Positions 44,991 to 62,805 of a stretch of 64,000 nucleotides of DNA are shown here, piece after piece. This stretch comes from Mesostigma viride (taxonomy: Eukaryota; Streptophyta; Mesostigmatophyceae; Mesostigmatales; Mesostigmataceae). The notes beneath the pieces are model-generated. The model made no database searches. It was not told the origin of the DNA and saw only the letters and a program-made list of their open reading frames with translations. The position numbers were made by a program, and so were the translations under genes. The stretch's first letter is position 1. Every line of letters begins with the position of its first letter. The DNA lies in assembly GCA_009746045.1 (NCBI GenBank), contig RPFO01000213.1:5142317-5206316 (forward strand), in the 5' to 3' direction.

Positions 44991-45285
44991 ACGTATGGTG
45001 GGGCTAGAAGCATCGTGCGTGATCAGGGTGTGTGTTTCGACCCAAACTGGCCGGGCGTGTCTAGTGGTGACCACCATTGCTGCGATCGCTCTCCCCCCAT
45101 TTACGAGGAAATACCTGCAAATGGAAAACAGCCACCGAAATAGTCTAGCTAGTCAGTCATATCAAGGAGTCAGTCATTATATACGTTAGCGATGCCAAGT
45201 TTCCAAACGTCCAAGATCGTGAACCCTACTGCGTGCATGTATTGCATGTGTGCACGCGTGTGCATGCTCAAAATCATAATAAAAT
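44991..45285. other. No recognised feature
   Basis: No gene or repeat identified. Confidence 0.35.
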
Positions 45286-45400
45286 TAAATTAATTTAAAT
45301 TATAGTAACATGCCTCCGTTGGGAGATCATGTAGCACATATTCCTTGATGGGTGGGTGGAGGTGGAGGAAGCCGCGTAATCGAACTAACCTAACTCTAAG
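45286..45400 (-). mobile_element. LINE-A 3' tip
   Basis: AT tail then ACATGCCTCCGTTGGGAGAT, CATGTAGCACATATTCC and GGAAGCCGCGTAATCGAAC: the last 100 bp of LINE-A, minus orientation. Confidence 0.75.
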
Positions 45401-45404
45401 CTAT

Positions 45405-45660
45405 TAAAAAAAATTAAATTAAATTATAACATGCCTCCGTGGGGAGGTCATGTAGCACATATTTCATGATGTATGGGGTGGAGGAAGCCGCATGATCGAA
45501 CTGTCCTAACTCTATCTAGAAAATCCTACCTACACTACTCATCAAAACGCCTCCTCCGCTTGGGGGGAGGGGGCTTGCCCACAGGATCAGGCGTGTGCGC
45601 CTTGACAATCTTCTTCCACCGCGTCTTGTCCTGCATGGCAGTCCAAAGACGGGAGAGAGA
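45405..45660 (-). mobile_element. LINE-A 3' fragment
   Basis: AT tail, 3' UTR and the last codons of ORF2 (SRLWTAMQDKTRWKKIVKAH, TPDPVGK, stop at 45535). Truncated at 45660, where it meets the element X tail. Confidence 0.85.
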
Positions 45661-47663
45661 GTGGATTGAATTGAATTGAATTGAATTGTAACATAACTCC
45701 GTTGGGAGTATATGTAGCACATAGCCCTTGAGAGGGGGCATATGGCCTATCATACATCCTAAGCTACTTCCTGCAAGGGTGGGGATGTAAAGGACCCTTG
45801 CTCTAGGTGCACCAGGGCACGTGCATCCCCATGATCTTCAAGCTATGCCCAGCGAAGGGGGAGCCTGTCATGGGGGGGAAGATCAGCATAGCTATACAAA
45901 GGCTAAAGCGTGGCTCTCAGCAGAGAGTTACTCCCTGCATGGGCACAACATAACTAAATAAAGCTAGGCATCATCTGGAGTGTGGCTCATCATAGGCACA
46001 CATGTACATGATTAAATAAAGCGCGTGGCTTAGCTGGGATAGTGCCTCTAGGAGGCGTACATGTACATGGCCACGGTCTATCTATTCTACACTACTACTG
46101 CTGTATTCCCCTAAGCTGGGGCGTCTGGTGTCGCTGGGGCGGCGGGGGGGGGTGTCGCCTGCCAGGGCTTGTGGCCGACGTAGATGGCCGCCCCCTTCCA
46201 GTACACCGGCTGGCCCGCCTTGGTCTGCCGGAGCTGGAGGTAGGTCGGCCATAGCTCCCGTCGCCGTTGTTGCTGCGCCAGGGTCAGGTCGTCATCAAGG
46301 GTGAAGAGAGTCTTCTCGAGCCGCTTGCGGCGTCTGAGAAAAGAAATCTTGTCCGCCGGGGTCTTAAAGGTGAGAAGGAGCGGGGGCGGCCCTGCCTTAC
46401 CCCGCGCGCGGGGAAGGCGGTGGGCGGCCAGCTCGATCTCACCAGTAAGGCCCATGCGATCAAGGATTTCTCTCTCAAAAGCACGTGCAAGCTTCTCGGA
46501 ATTCTCACCTTCCTCCATCTTGAGATTCTTGACAATGACGTTAAGGCTGCGCTTGGCGAGCTCGGCCTCCTCGCGGAGGTCAAGCGTCTGCCGTTGGAGC
46601 TGGGCTGCGACGGCGGAGGTGGTGGAGGTGGTGTGTTGCTTAAGCATGTCCGCCCAGGTGGTGATGGGAGGAGCATCGCCGACCAGGCCAGCCGGGGCTG
46701 GCTTGGCGGCAATGTCCTTCACCGCCTGGGCGGTGAGGCCTGCGGTGTTCTGCAGAACCTCGATAGCGATGGCGTTATCCTTAAGACGCTGGTCGATGTC
46801 GCGGAGCTGGGCGGTGATGGAGTCGGTGGAGGCGGAGGGGGGGGGGGTGGAGGCGAGGAGGGCGGCGGTGGCGGTGGGGATGGTGGGGAGCTCAGCAGCC
46901 AGCGTGCGCACATTGGCAGCAATGGGCGACACGTGCTGTGAGAAGGCGTCGTGGAGGTGGCGGAGGAAGGTGGATTCGGTAACGGGGCAGGGTTGCAAAA
47001 GGTCGAAGGCCGAGCGCTGAGTGATGGTAAAGAGAGCTGCGAGCTGAAGGCGGGGGCGAGGCCAGCCGGCCATATTGGCCGAGGTAGGAGCGTCAGCTGG
47101 GCGGTCGGAAAACCGGCCGTCAGCTCCGTTGCGGTAAAGGTGGGTTCTGGAATGGAACTGCTCGCACAGGGCCAGCAGTGAGGCGTGGGACCCGTAAAAC
47201 ACGAGCTCCAGTAACTTGGAGCAATGTATTTCGAAAAAGGCAAGCCTGTTGATGTCGAAGGTGGCAAAAAGCCGATCAACGTCAAAATCTCGCTCAGACC
47301 AGCCAGGTTCGTCTGAGCGACTGCGCTTGGGATCAGGCGAGGCTGAGGGCGAGGCATGCAGGAAGCCCGGGAGGGTGCTGGGCGACTACCAGTGCGCGAC
47401 TAGTGTCACTGCCGCCTGCCGGACCTGATGGCGAAGCTGCAGCCGGAGCTGCAGACGTATTTTCATTGCCGAGCGCAGCCGTCAGGCTGCGTTGCGTCGA
47501 TGGGCGTTTGCTCATCGTATATTGCGTAATAGCGTCGGAAAATTATATCAGCATGTGCGTCTTAGAAAGACGAAGCGATTGTGATATTCACGACTAAATT
47601 CGGTGCTCAAACGTGAAAGTTATGAGCTCCGCCGTCAGCCATGGCTACCTCGTGGCTCGTGGC
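45661..47663 (-). mobile_element. Element X, full-length ORF1-only unit
   Basis: Complete-looking minus-strand element of 2.0 kb: 5' terminus at 47663 shared with the other two copies, about 148-bp 5' UTR, ORF1 47515-46111, about 420-bp 3' UTR and a GAATT-repeat tail at 45661-45687. No reverse transcriptase lies between ORF1 and the tail, so it must move in trans, like mammalian HAL1 (half-LINE) elements. It could alternatively be an internally deleted LINE. Confidence 0.75.
46111..47515 (-). CDS. LINE ORF1-type RNA-binding protein (element X)
   Basis: Probably forms an RNA-protein particle with element RNA. Starts at ATG 47515 (MSKRPSTQRSLTAALGNENT). One frameshift near 47360, at an extra GCATGC, separates the first 50 codons from the rest, which then stays open to the stop at 46111. 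Order: Ser/Ala/Pro-rich N-terminus, basic PKRSR, conserved DVDRLFATFDINRLAFFEIH, Ala/Pro/Thr region, predicted coiled coil (LKDNAIAIEVLQNTAGLTAQ to LDLREEAELAKRS), RRM-like domain (NVIVKNLKMEEGE ... ELAAHRLPRARGKAGPPPLL), basic SFLRRRKRLEK, then QQQRRRELWPTY and a Pro-rich tail. Related to the ORF1 ends of elements S and LINE-B. No gag-type CCHC knuckle is visible. Confidence 0.8.
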
Positions 47664-47669
47664 TCTCAA

Positions 47670-48115
47670 GTACCTAGAGAGTGGATGCGGTGCTCAAACT
47701 GGGCTGGGACCACTAGGTCGTCCAGCAACATCTGAACGTAGTTGGTGACAGGTTTCCCTACCCTTTTGGGAATGTCCTTGGGGCCAGGCCAGGTCAGAAT
47801 GTGCCGCCCTGGCTGTCCAAGCCGCTGGGGGCCGGCCAGACCAAAGGGTGGTGTCGACCTGGCTGGTGCGGGCAAGGTGTCCTACAAATGCTATCCTACG
47901 CTGCCTAATCTCGTCCGAAACACGAGGCATGCCATGATACAAAGACTCTGATGACGGACGCTCGGAAAAACCTACATTAAGGACCTGCCGGAGCATCCTG
48001 TAAACTGTGCCGTCGAGCCGAGCTGCCAGTTTGCTCTACTCTAAGCTATCTAGTCTATAAAATCCTAACTACACTACTCAGCAAAACGCCCCTTCCTCTT
48101 GGTAAAATCACAATA
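47670..48115 (-). mobile_element. LINE-A C-terminal fragment
   Basis: Minus strand: MLRQVLNVGFSERPSSESLY, HGMPRVSDEIRQRRIAFVGH and LARTSQVDT up to the VPAQFEHRIHSL segment at 47680. Codons are well preserved. The 3' tip lies separately at 48030-48115, in inverted order, showing local rearrangement. Confidence 0.75.
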
Positions 48116-48409
48116 AGCGGTACTAAAATTCAATTTCTGTAATCACGTGTGGCTCAACCATGAATGGGCTCACTCATGCAGTGCACACAAGAAAAGCTGT
48201 CTCACAGAATTGGCCATGCATGTGATTGAGGTTACAAATGAGGCACAATGATTCTTAGTACGAAGAATCATTGCACACAATGGCATCACGTATATGAAGA
48301 TCATGTTATGCAGTAATGTGTAATTTAATTTAAAAACACAGTTATGTGTAAAACACTTAATGAAGATCGGGCATCAGAAATAAAATGGAGAATTTTTCAA
48401 TTATTTGGC
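48116..48409. other. No recognised feature
   Basis: AT-rich, no gene or repeat recognised. Confidence 0.35.
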
Positions 48410-48411
48410 CA

Positions 48412-48492
48412 TACGATAACGGCAGGCTCGAGCTACCATGGTCCGGATTCTCCCGATTTCTGGGCTGCGCTGGTTGTCTCCTTGATACGAGG
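48412..48492 (-). repeat. Element R, short copy
   Basis: Minus strand: TATCAAGGAGACAACCAGCG, GAAATCGGGAGAATCCGGAC and CATGGTAGCTCGAGCCTGCC, near-identical to 62572-62640, truncated after CGTTATCG. Confidence 0.85.
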
Positions 48493-51258
48493 GCATTAAA
48501 TTAGATGAACAGTTTCTGAAATGCTCCCTTGTCTGGGACAGCATGATAATGCAATACTTACTCTACAAAGGACCTCTCAAGTCCTGTAACCATCCTGCAG
48601 AGTCTCTTCCCTACCCAGCGCAGAATTGCCACTATAACAAATACAAGTGGCTTGTAGTAGTCCAGCCCGCCCTACGAGCAAAGGTGCGTGTGCGATGACC
48701 AACCTTACCCCTTGCATGGTGATCATGAGATGCAAAAACAGCTAAGAAGGGCTGATGACATGCCATACACTTGGACAAACTATCACTGTACAACGGGAGA
48801 GGATGCCCCAACGCACGGGCAGCTTGTTACACCAAGCAAAGTCTCCCAAACGTGGTCACGAGCCCTGCCAGGGGCGCGAGCACCAGTGATGCTTATCCCT
48901 GAGTCTTCCACCTGCCAGGATGCCCACCAAGAAAGCATCCAACAAGATGCACAAAACAAGAGGCACGATACTAAGTGAGACCACTGATCATGGACACGTG
49001 GCATGCCGACATTGTGTAACGGCTAGGGCATTTGTCAGAGAGGAAGAAGTGAAAACCATCGGAGCCGCCTAAGGTAAACGCGACCACACACGCGTTGCAA
49101 TGACAGTATCACTTATTCTCTGTGCTCCATGGAACCACCAGAGCCTGAAACCAACACAGACTATGATCCTACGAAGCCAACAGGGGCAACAACATGTTTT
49201 GCACTTAGGACTGCGCAAACTTGCCCAAACTGGGAGAAGACAAGTGGAGAAGACATAAAACCATACAGTTAGTAAACCTTGACCGGGGGGGAAAGAAGAT
49301 ATACGTATATAGACAAAAGGCTGAAGGCCGTCATGACTGGAATTTCTCCGCGCCCAATCCTGGAATGGCAGCCGTAGGATCGGCTAGTAAATCCCAGAAA
49401 AATATGGGCGGCATTATTTTGGGAGTTGACATTACAATTGCTTCACGTGCGTGCTGTGAGGTCGTTTGGACTTCCAAAGGTAATAGCGCGGCGCCCGGTT
49501 TAAGTCACCCTCCACAAAAAGAAGAAAAGTAAGGTGAGTTGTTCGGGCTGTAAGTCGATCGTTGCTTCGACTTGGGAGTTTCGAAGACTTGGACAATTTG
49601 TGTAAAAAATTCGTCTGTAAGTCGAAAAAACGCCAATAGGAATTAAAAAAAAAAAGAGCTAACTATGTATAAAATAGCTAACGCCTGGCTTCATTACCGT
49701 AGTGGTAAAAATCACTTTGCGACAAACACTTTGCTAATCGACGTCACAAACTTCTATCTGCATCATTTGCTTTATTTTGGCTTGCAAACATGACACTGTA
49801 CTTGTATACTAGATTTTGTACTAAATTGATTGGATTCTAATAAGAAAGCACCGCGTCGCAATCACCATGTTGAAATAGTCTGGCCTCGCAAGTCTAAACG
49901 TTTACCTTGTTTTGGGGTTGCAAAATAATTTGTCCCAAAGTGATTTTGACCACTGTGGTATTTAGCTCTAGAGTGCAATGGACATCAAAAAAAGGTTCAA
50001 AAAAGGGATATTTTCCACTACCATGAGACAACCAGCAACTTATGATGTGTGTAACACGGGTGCACTATTGGCATGAAAATTAAAACTGGATGCACGGCGT
50101 GCTATAGAAACTGCCACGAGGCCCATACACATGTCCAATAAAGCTTCCAGGGATGAAGACAGTTAATTCTACGCCCCTGCCACCAAATACTACATCCCAC
50201 ATACACCTTTACAAGAGATCGCCACTGTGCAAAAGCAAGGCCACAGGGACCCGCATGGGGGGACATGCAACCACCCACTCCTGTGCTCCCGAGCCCTAAA
50301 GTAGCACACAACTCGAATAAAATGGGTTAGTTTACACACCAACATATCACCGACGACACTCGAATCGGGACCACCCTACAACAAGTCAAATGAACACGAA
50401 GCTAGACAGCAAACAAGGAACAGATATGGTGGCAATGAATAATTCCTTTTTGCTCAAGCCAAACATACCACAACTTATGCTCATAAGTGTAGGGCATGAC
50501 CTAACACAGGTAACCGACTTGTTGAATCTAAATGACGGCCTTTATGTTGGTGACTATGAGAAAAAGTGCTGGTGGGAACCTGCACGGTGCGGCTGCCCAT
50601 CATCTGCCCTGCCACAACCACAGCGCAGACTAAAACCATTCAGAACCCTCCAGGCCTGAGTCAATCCAGCTTTTCATGATTAAAAGATGATATTGTGGTG
50701 TAATGACAACGTGGTTGTGCCCACAACTGTACAACCACCAGAACTGTATCTACTTGACAGCCTGTGTCTTTCCATACCACCGCTTGGCTCTGTCTGAAAG
50801 GCCTGCAGTAAGGCGGGCAACAACGCGGAACCACCCAAGCTAATGCTTCGAGGTGAAGGGGGGTGGACCTGACTGGGGGGAACTTACAAGGGAGCAAAGG
50901 GTCTGCAACTGGGCCATTGCCAGAAGCAACACACTCTTAACAATGTGGGAGAGACCTGAGCACGTGTTACTGGAGAGCTCCACACACCAACAACACCGCC
51001 ACCAGTACCACTGCTGTCCTTCTAATGAAGGTAAACCATCACAGCCGGCAGCACCATACCTCAGGAGGAGAGAGTTGAAGTATGCACTCGGAATAATTTT
51101 ATTCAAGGAGAGAAAAAACTTGCCTTCTCGATGGCTAGGGAAACAGTTGCGCAAAACTTCAAATGTTCCACGCAGGCATGACAAGCGCGCAAGGAGGGCC
51201 CGTGAAGAGGGCACAACAAACCACCACTGGCTAGCCGATTGTTGCCTACGCGGTATGC
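48493..51258. other. Intergenic, no gene supported
   Basis: Several open frames up to 197 codons (for example 50853-51446) show no domain and overlap the real minus-strand gene in antisense, so I do not call them. On the minus strand AATAAA at about 51103-51098 lies 156 bases after the 51259 stop and may be its polyadenylation signal. A short R-like GAGACAACCAGCAAC occurs at 50025. Confidence 0.45.
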
Positions 51259-51844
51259 TCACTTTTGGAACTCAATGGCCACGAAAGGAATGCCACCGCC
51301 AACGACGACCAAGCCCAGAATGCTGCCGCCAATCTTCAACTTCCGGCCCTTCATCTGAAGAAAGCAAGGGTCAAGGGGGTACAAGGACACCGAAAATGAC
51401 TATAAATTTGAAAAGAGAATTGTACTGGGGCAGCCACCAAGACTAGCAGAATACGTGCTAGAGAGAAAAATCATCACGCCAAAAACAAGAATAACTTACC
51501 TGGCCCAGGTCGTACATGTTCTCAGCGTGCTCATACGCCTGTAGACAATGCATCAAGCAATGACAACAAACAGAGGACATCGTAGTGGTGAGATCATTTC
51601 GCCACAAACTGGCGGTGCCCCGAGCATCGAATAACGCGCCGAAAAATATAGTTGAATAGTCGCCAATCTGTTCATTGTCAAGGCGTTAATAACAAACTGC
51701 CCGCCACTAACATACCGGGCCTCCCGCGCCAGACGCAGGGGGGGTCGAGTGAATCGACCGGACGGCGGTGCGGCAAGCGGTTTGCGACTTCATCGCATTC
51801 CGCGCCACGGATGCCAGCGAGGACATTGCCTGCCTAGATGCCAT
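51259..51844 (-). CDS. Small mitochondrial membrane protein, COX7C/COX8-like (tentative)
   Basis: Three exons: 51844-51716, 51538-51500, 51354-51259 (GTATGT and GTAAGT donors, TACAG and TTCAG acceptors, all phase 0), 87 aa. Residues 1-35 look like a mitochondrial presequence: Arg/Ser/Ala-rich, no acidic residues, ending RTAVRSIHS. The mature part AYEHAENMYDLGQ-MKGRKLKIGG is followed by one membrane helix (SILGLVVVGGGIPFVAIEF) and Gln-Lys. The GGGIPFVAIEFQK ending recalls the GFxxPFxxxxxQ pattern of COX7C/yeast Cox8, a single-helix subunit of cytochrome c oxidase, but identity is weak. The final codons overlap a possible donor (AA|GTGAGC), so a further exon is possible. The gene call is firm; the function is inference. 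Confidence 0.65.
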
Positions 51845-52240
51845 AATGACGACCCTTTGCAACACGGCGATGGCGCTTGCGTGACAACCGGTTGATTTCG
51901 CTGTCTCGCCTGGACTTTTTGTGTCCGCTGACGAGTGACGAGCATGAGACCAAAAGGCGTTCAGTATCTCGCACATGGCACATGGCGCATGGTATGTCAG
52001 TCACTAATTCCAGGCATGCAAACTTCCAGGCGCCTTCCAGGCGCTTCATCAGCTTTGATGCCAACACACTGATTAGAGCCGTCCGTCTTGCAGGGGCCTA
52101 ACCAACCACTGCCAACTTTCTTGCAGGCGTTGACACTTGACACACACTACAGATTACTGTACTGTACTGTACTGCCCTCGGCCACTATAGATTCTCTGCT
52201 GCCCATGTGCGGCGTGGGACAAAACAACAACAATTCGCGA
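51845..52240. other. Upstream of the 51259-51844 gene
   Basis: Likely promoter side of the mitochondrial gene. Holds a short CTGTACTGTACTG repeat at 52157-52173 and no supported gene. Confidence 0.4.
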
Positions 52241-54890
52241 CAACAGGATCAGGGGCTTCCCCATCCAAGGTAAACCGCGAGGTTTGTTCCAAACTGCTTA
52301 TGTTGATGACACCACTAATGTCTGCACCTCCACTACCGATGTGCATGCTATCATGGAGAATATCACGACATACTCTATGGCCTCTCAACAGCGGTGTAAC
52401 GTGCAAAAGTCCACGGGGCTGCACATCGGGAGAGGATCCTCCCCCCGCTTATCACTCCCTAATCTGCCTGTGACATGGGTCCAGCCAGACGGTCACCACC
52501 TATTACACAACTGCCCTATCGGTTGCACTATGGATGGACGTCTTGCTGAACACCCCACCTTTTTGTATGACAACACAACACACAGTGGCAAACTCACAGG
52601 CATGCTCCAAGCGGCATCAAGATGGGCAGCGGTTCCCCGTCTCAGCCTACGGGGCAGGGTCCTCATCACCAACCAAATGTTATTCTCCAAAGTGCTCTAC
52701 TACTGCCAAGGTCACCCACCTAACGAGTACACCACCAAGATCATCCAACGAATCGGCAGCAATTTTGTTTGGAAACAGCAGGGTATCATAACACACACGG
52801 TGCCGGGATGGATCGATAGGGACATGTCCTATATGCCATGGGTTCAAGGAGGCTTGGGCTTACATAATATGGAGTGGCGCTTATGGTCAGTGTACACCAA
52901 ACAGATCCTAACCGCTTTCATAGGCGTAAACGCACACCCTGGTTGTATGTTGGCACAAGAAGCTTTCGCCACAACCTATACCCACAACAATGGTACATCA
53001 TGGCACTTGGGGGCAGCAATACTTACATGTGCGCTCACTTCGTATAAAGGCTTATCATGGTACTGGGCACGTATGTGGAAAGGTTATAAGAACCTCAAAC
53101 CGGACAGAATTGCTCACCCTACCACGCGGGAAGAGGTGGCACGCCAACCATTATATTTCAATGATTTGCTGCGCGATAGTGAGCATAATGTGTTTGGTGT
53201 TTTAAGCGGACGCAACCCATATGAGGGCTTTTTGACGGCCAACCCGCCGGTTACGCGAATCATCGATTTATACGCGGCTGACGGTGACCGATATCGCCTC
53301 CTAACATACACGGAAATCAGTGCGTGGATCGCAAACATGCCCAGCCGACCAGCTTGGGACAACCTTCTACAAGCAATTCCCGCAGGATGGCATACCCTCA
53401 TGACAACCCCACGCAAACCCCTACAAGTCGGGGAATGGGTGAGCTATTACCCGGATCGCGACACGTCCATACATAAGGGCTGCATCGTTGCGGTCGCGTC
53501 GACGGGCGTTACCATACAATTGCTCCAGGAGACACCCGACGGTCAAGGACTTCTCGGCAAATTGATTACATCGTACGCCTACATTCCAGCATTTCAATGT
53601 CACCGCATTCGAGTGGTCCCGTGGTCACTGTCACAGGCGTGCATGTTACCCTTGGACCCCACCACAGTGATACGCGACACCACATGGCTACATGTTGGCA
53701 AGGGGCGACTGGACACGCTTGCTCTAGACCCGCTAGAATTTGGGTGGGTCCTCACATCTGGAGGCACCCCCATGACGAAGTGCCTTTTCGAGTACACGGC
53801 AGACTGGGGATACCGACTACTTCTACATAAAAATCATAGGATGCACCCGGGTCGCCTGCGCTGGCACCCCGCGTGGCCGGGCTACACCTGGATCAAGAAC
53901 ATTACCTTGGCAGTTGATCACCCATTGGTTGACAAACGGGCCACCGACGTCCAGCACCTGCTTATGCATCGGGCCATCGGGGTCAACTCCCAATTGCACC
54001 ACCGGTACTCCCACGCGGCGGCGTGCTTATGCAACTTTCCAGATGAAACAATTGAGCACAGATTTCTGGACTGCCAACTCGCAGGGGTTTGGCAATGGCT
54101 GCTGGGTATATGGGCCAAGTGGATGGCTATTACAGCTCCCCCCACCACCGTCACACTATCTACGGTTATTTTCGGCATCACGGGATTACGGGACGCGAGC
54201 CTCACAGCGGCAACCAGATGGCATGGATATGGCTACGCACGACGATGCTTCACACCATATGGCAAGTTCGCAACGAGACCGTATTCACGTTACGTGCCGC
54301 GTACACGAGAGGTGCCGTGGTCCGCCGGTTTATCTCCTCTTGGAACCTGGCTATGCGTCGTTACTGGCTCCTGGCGACGGAACAACACAAAGTATGGGAC
54401 CCGGGCCCTAACAATGACACCCCCAGCCCCCTGGAAGTCTTCCATGCACTCATGGGCATGAACCAGGTCTTTACACGTATGCCGGATGACGATATATCTA
54501 CAGTACAATGGCTACCTTGGTCGCAGGGCGCGCCTTATTAATGCGGGCACCCCAATTTAGGCAAAACTAGGCATTTCAGGCTATTTTTGGCATACCTGGG
54601 TCACCTTAACTGTTATATGGAAATAAACTAACACCCATTTCACCGGAAAACAACAACCGACAATTAGTCAACAACAACAGTGTGTCCAGTTGACACACAC
54701 AACGATATTCCCATTGGCCGGATGACGATATATCTACAGTACAATGGCTACCTTGGTCGCAGGGCGCGCCTTATTAATGCGGGCACCCCAATTTAGGCTA
54801 AACTAGGCATTTCAGGCTATTTTTGGCATACCTGGGTCACCTTAACTGTTATATGGAAATAAACTAACACCCATTTCACCGGGAATATTC
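52241..54890 (+). mobile_element. LINE-C, 5'-truncated, with duplicated tail
   Basis: A third non-LTR family. It begins abruptly just before RT motif C and runs to the ORF2 stop (54541) and 3' UTR. The last part (54481-54646) is repeated at 54717-54882, so the tail end is present twice. AT-rich terminal sequence has CCCATTT and ACAACAAC motifs. Confidence 0.85.
52284..54541 (+). pseudogene. LINE-C ORF2, C-terminal two thirds
   Basis: Open for 725 codons from 52284, then shifted by one frame near 54170-54240 and continuing to the stop at 54541. It starts inside the RT palm at TAYVDDTTNVC (motif C, Tyr-Val-Asp-Asp), followed by the LRGRVLITNQMLFSKVLYYC thumb region and PWVQGGLGLHNM, typical of L1/jockey-like ORF2. 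The C-terminus carries a zf-RVT-like finger (CLCNFPDETIEHRFLDCQLA). Fingers, motifs A and B and any endonuclease are missing through 5' truncation. The long uninterrupted frame indicates a recent insertion. Confidence 0.85.
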
Positions 54891-55496
54891 CCATTGGTTA
54901 ATAAAAAATACCCATTTACCTGATTTTTACCCGGAAAAAAAAAAGTTGACACACACAACAGTAAAAAGGCAGCGCGGCGCCTCGCCATAGCATCAAGTTG
55001 CCGCTGCAAGCACACAAGTTACATAAAGAATCCTAGGCAACCAGAGCCGGATGCGGGCCGGCCGAAGCCGACCATTCCAGTGACCGGACCGCAACTTCTG
55101 GACATCCGGATCAAGCTACTGCCGTCAATAAGGTGCTAGGCGAACGTACTTGCGTACTTCGGGGAATCTCAGCTGCTCATGTGCCGCGTGGGACACAACA
55201 ACAACAACAACAACTTCGAGGAATACCGTAGTCAGGCAGCGCGGCGATGCCGTTAACAATGCGAGGCTTTTCGGTTTCCCCACACCTTCGCCAGTTCGCC
55301 TCACCTTCGCTAAGTGACTTGATCCCTTCCAAAATCCCTTGCAGAAACCGAAGCGTTTGTGTTGTTTGTGCGGACGCCAACAAGTGGGCAATAATTGCAG
55401 CACGTAGAGAAGCTGAGCACGCTGCGGAGCATTGACTTAAAAACAATTTCACTATTCGTGTTCCTTTCGCTGCGCGCTGTTGCCTGAGGGGCAATA
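54891..55496. other. Upstream of the LMW-PTP-like gene
   Basis: Presumed promoter and 5' UTR. Contains a CAACAACAACAACAAC run at 55199-55212. No gene or clear promoter motif recognised. Confidence 0.4.
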
Positions 55497-62100
<6,604 letters not shown>

Positions 62101-62570
62101 ATGAGCGCCAGAGTTGCGGCCAGTTAAGGTTGCCCTAAAGTTACTGTTGGGGTGGGCAGAGGATTAGGGATATTGAGTCGGACATGGCCCTGCGTCTCAC
62201 TACGAACATCGTCCAGGGACGCTTTTCCCGTTTAGCATGGGCATGTCCTGTTGAGCATCTCCGCTGGCGCCAAAACTTGTGATGATGATCATCTTAGCCC
62301 TATCATGGTGAGACAACGCAATACCGATATTGGGCGCATGGCATGCTAATTTGCGTACTGCACATGCCACTCGCATAATGTGTTTTGCGCATGAGGGATG
62401 AGGCAGTTCTTTTAAAGTTGGGCTCAATAACGAAGCCTTCTGAATGAAAGCTTTCAAATTCTGCTTCTTCGATCAAGTGCATGCTGACAATTGTTCTTGT
62501 TGGCCAATTCGGCTGGGGTCTCACGCCCGCCAGCCATGCACGCGGACAAAATTGCATACATATGACAATG
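62101..62570. other. 3' flank of the LMW-PTP-like gene
   Basis: No gene or repeat recognised. I found no clear polyadenylation signal near the stop. Confidence 0.4.
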
Positions 62571-62571
62571 T

Positions 62572-62760
62572 CAAGGAGACAACCAGCGCAGGCCAGAAAT
62601 CGGGAGAATCCGGACCATGGTAGCTCGAGCCTGCCGTTATCTTGTCCGCGTGTTCGAGTCGTTCAGGATGATGAAGATGAATGGTGATGGAAATGTGTAT
62701 CCTTGTGCATTGAAATTATGGCTGGCTTACGTGTAGAGCGACTAGATGACCTAGACGGTG
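62572..62760 (+). repeat. Element R, longest copy
   Basis: TCAAGGAGACAACCAGCGCA, GGCCAGAAATCGGGAGAATC, CATGGTAGCTCGAGCCTGCC, then GATGAAGATGAATGGTGATG and AGCGACTAGATGACCTAGAC. Collinear with 44806-44990. No terminal inverted repeats or coding sequence seen. Confidence 0.85.
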
Positions 62761-62805
62761 GGGTGCATATGACAATGTGCATGTATTAGGTCCACGATCG
62801 CGATA

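Noticed and set aside
50853-51446. 197-codon plus-strand open frame
   Set aside because: No domain; antisense to the spliced mitochondrial gene, whose exons explain the sequence.
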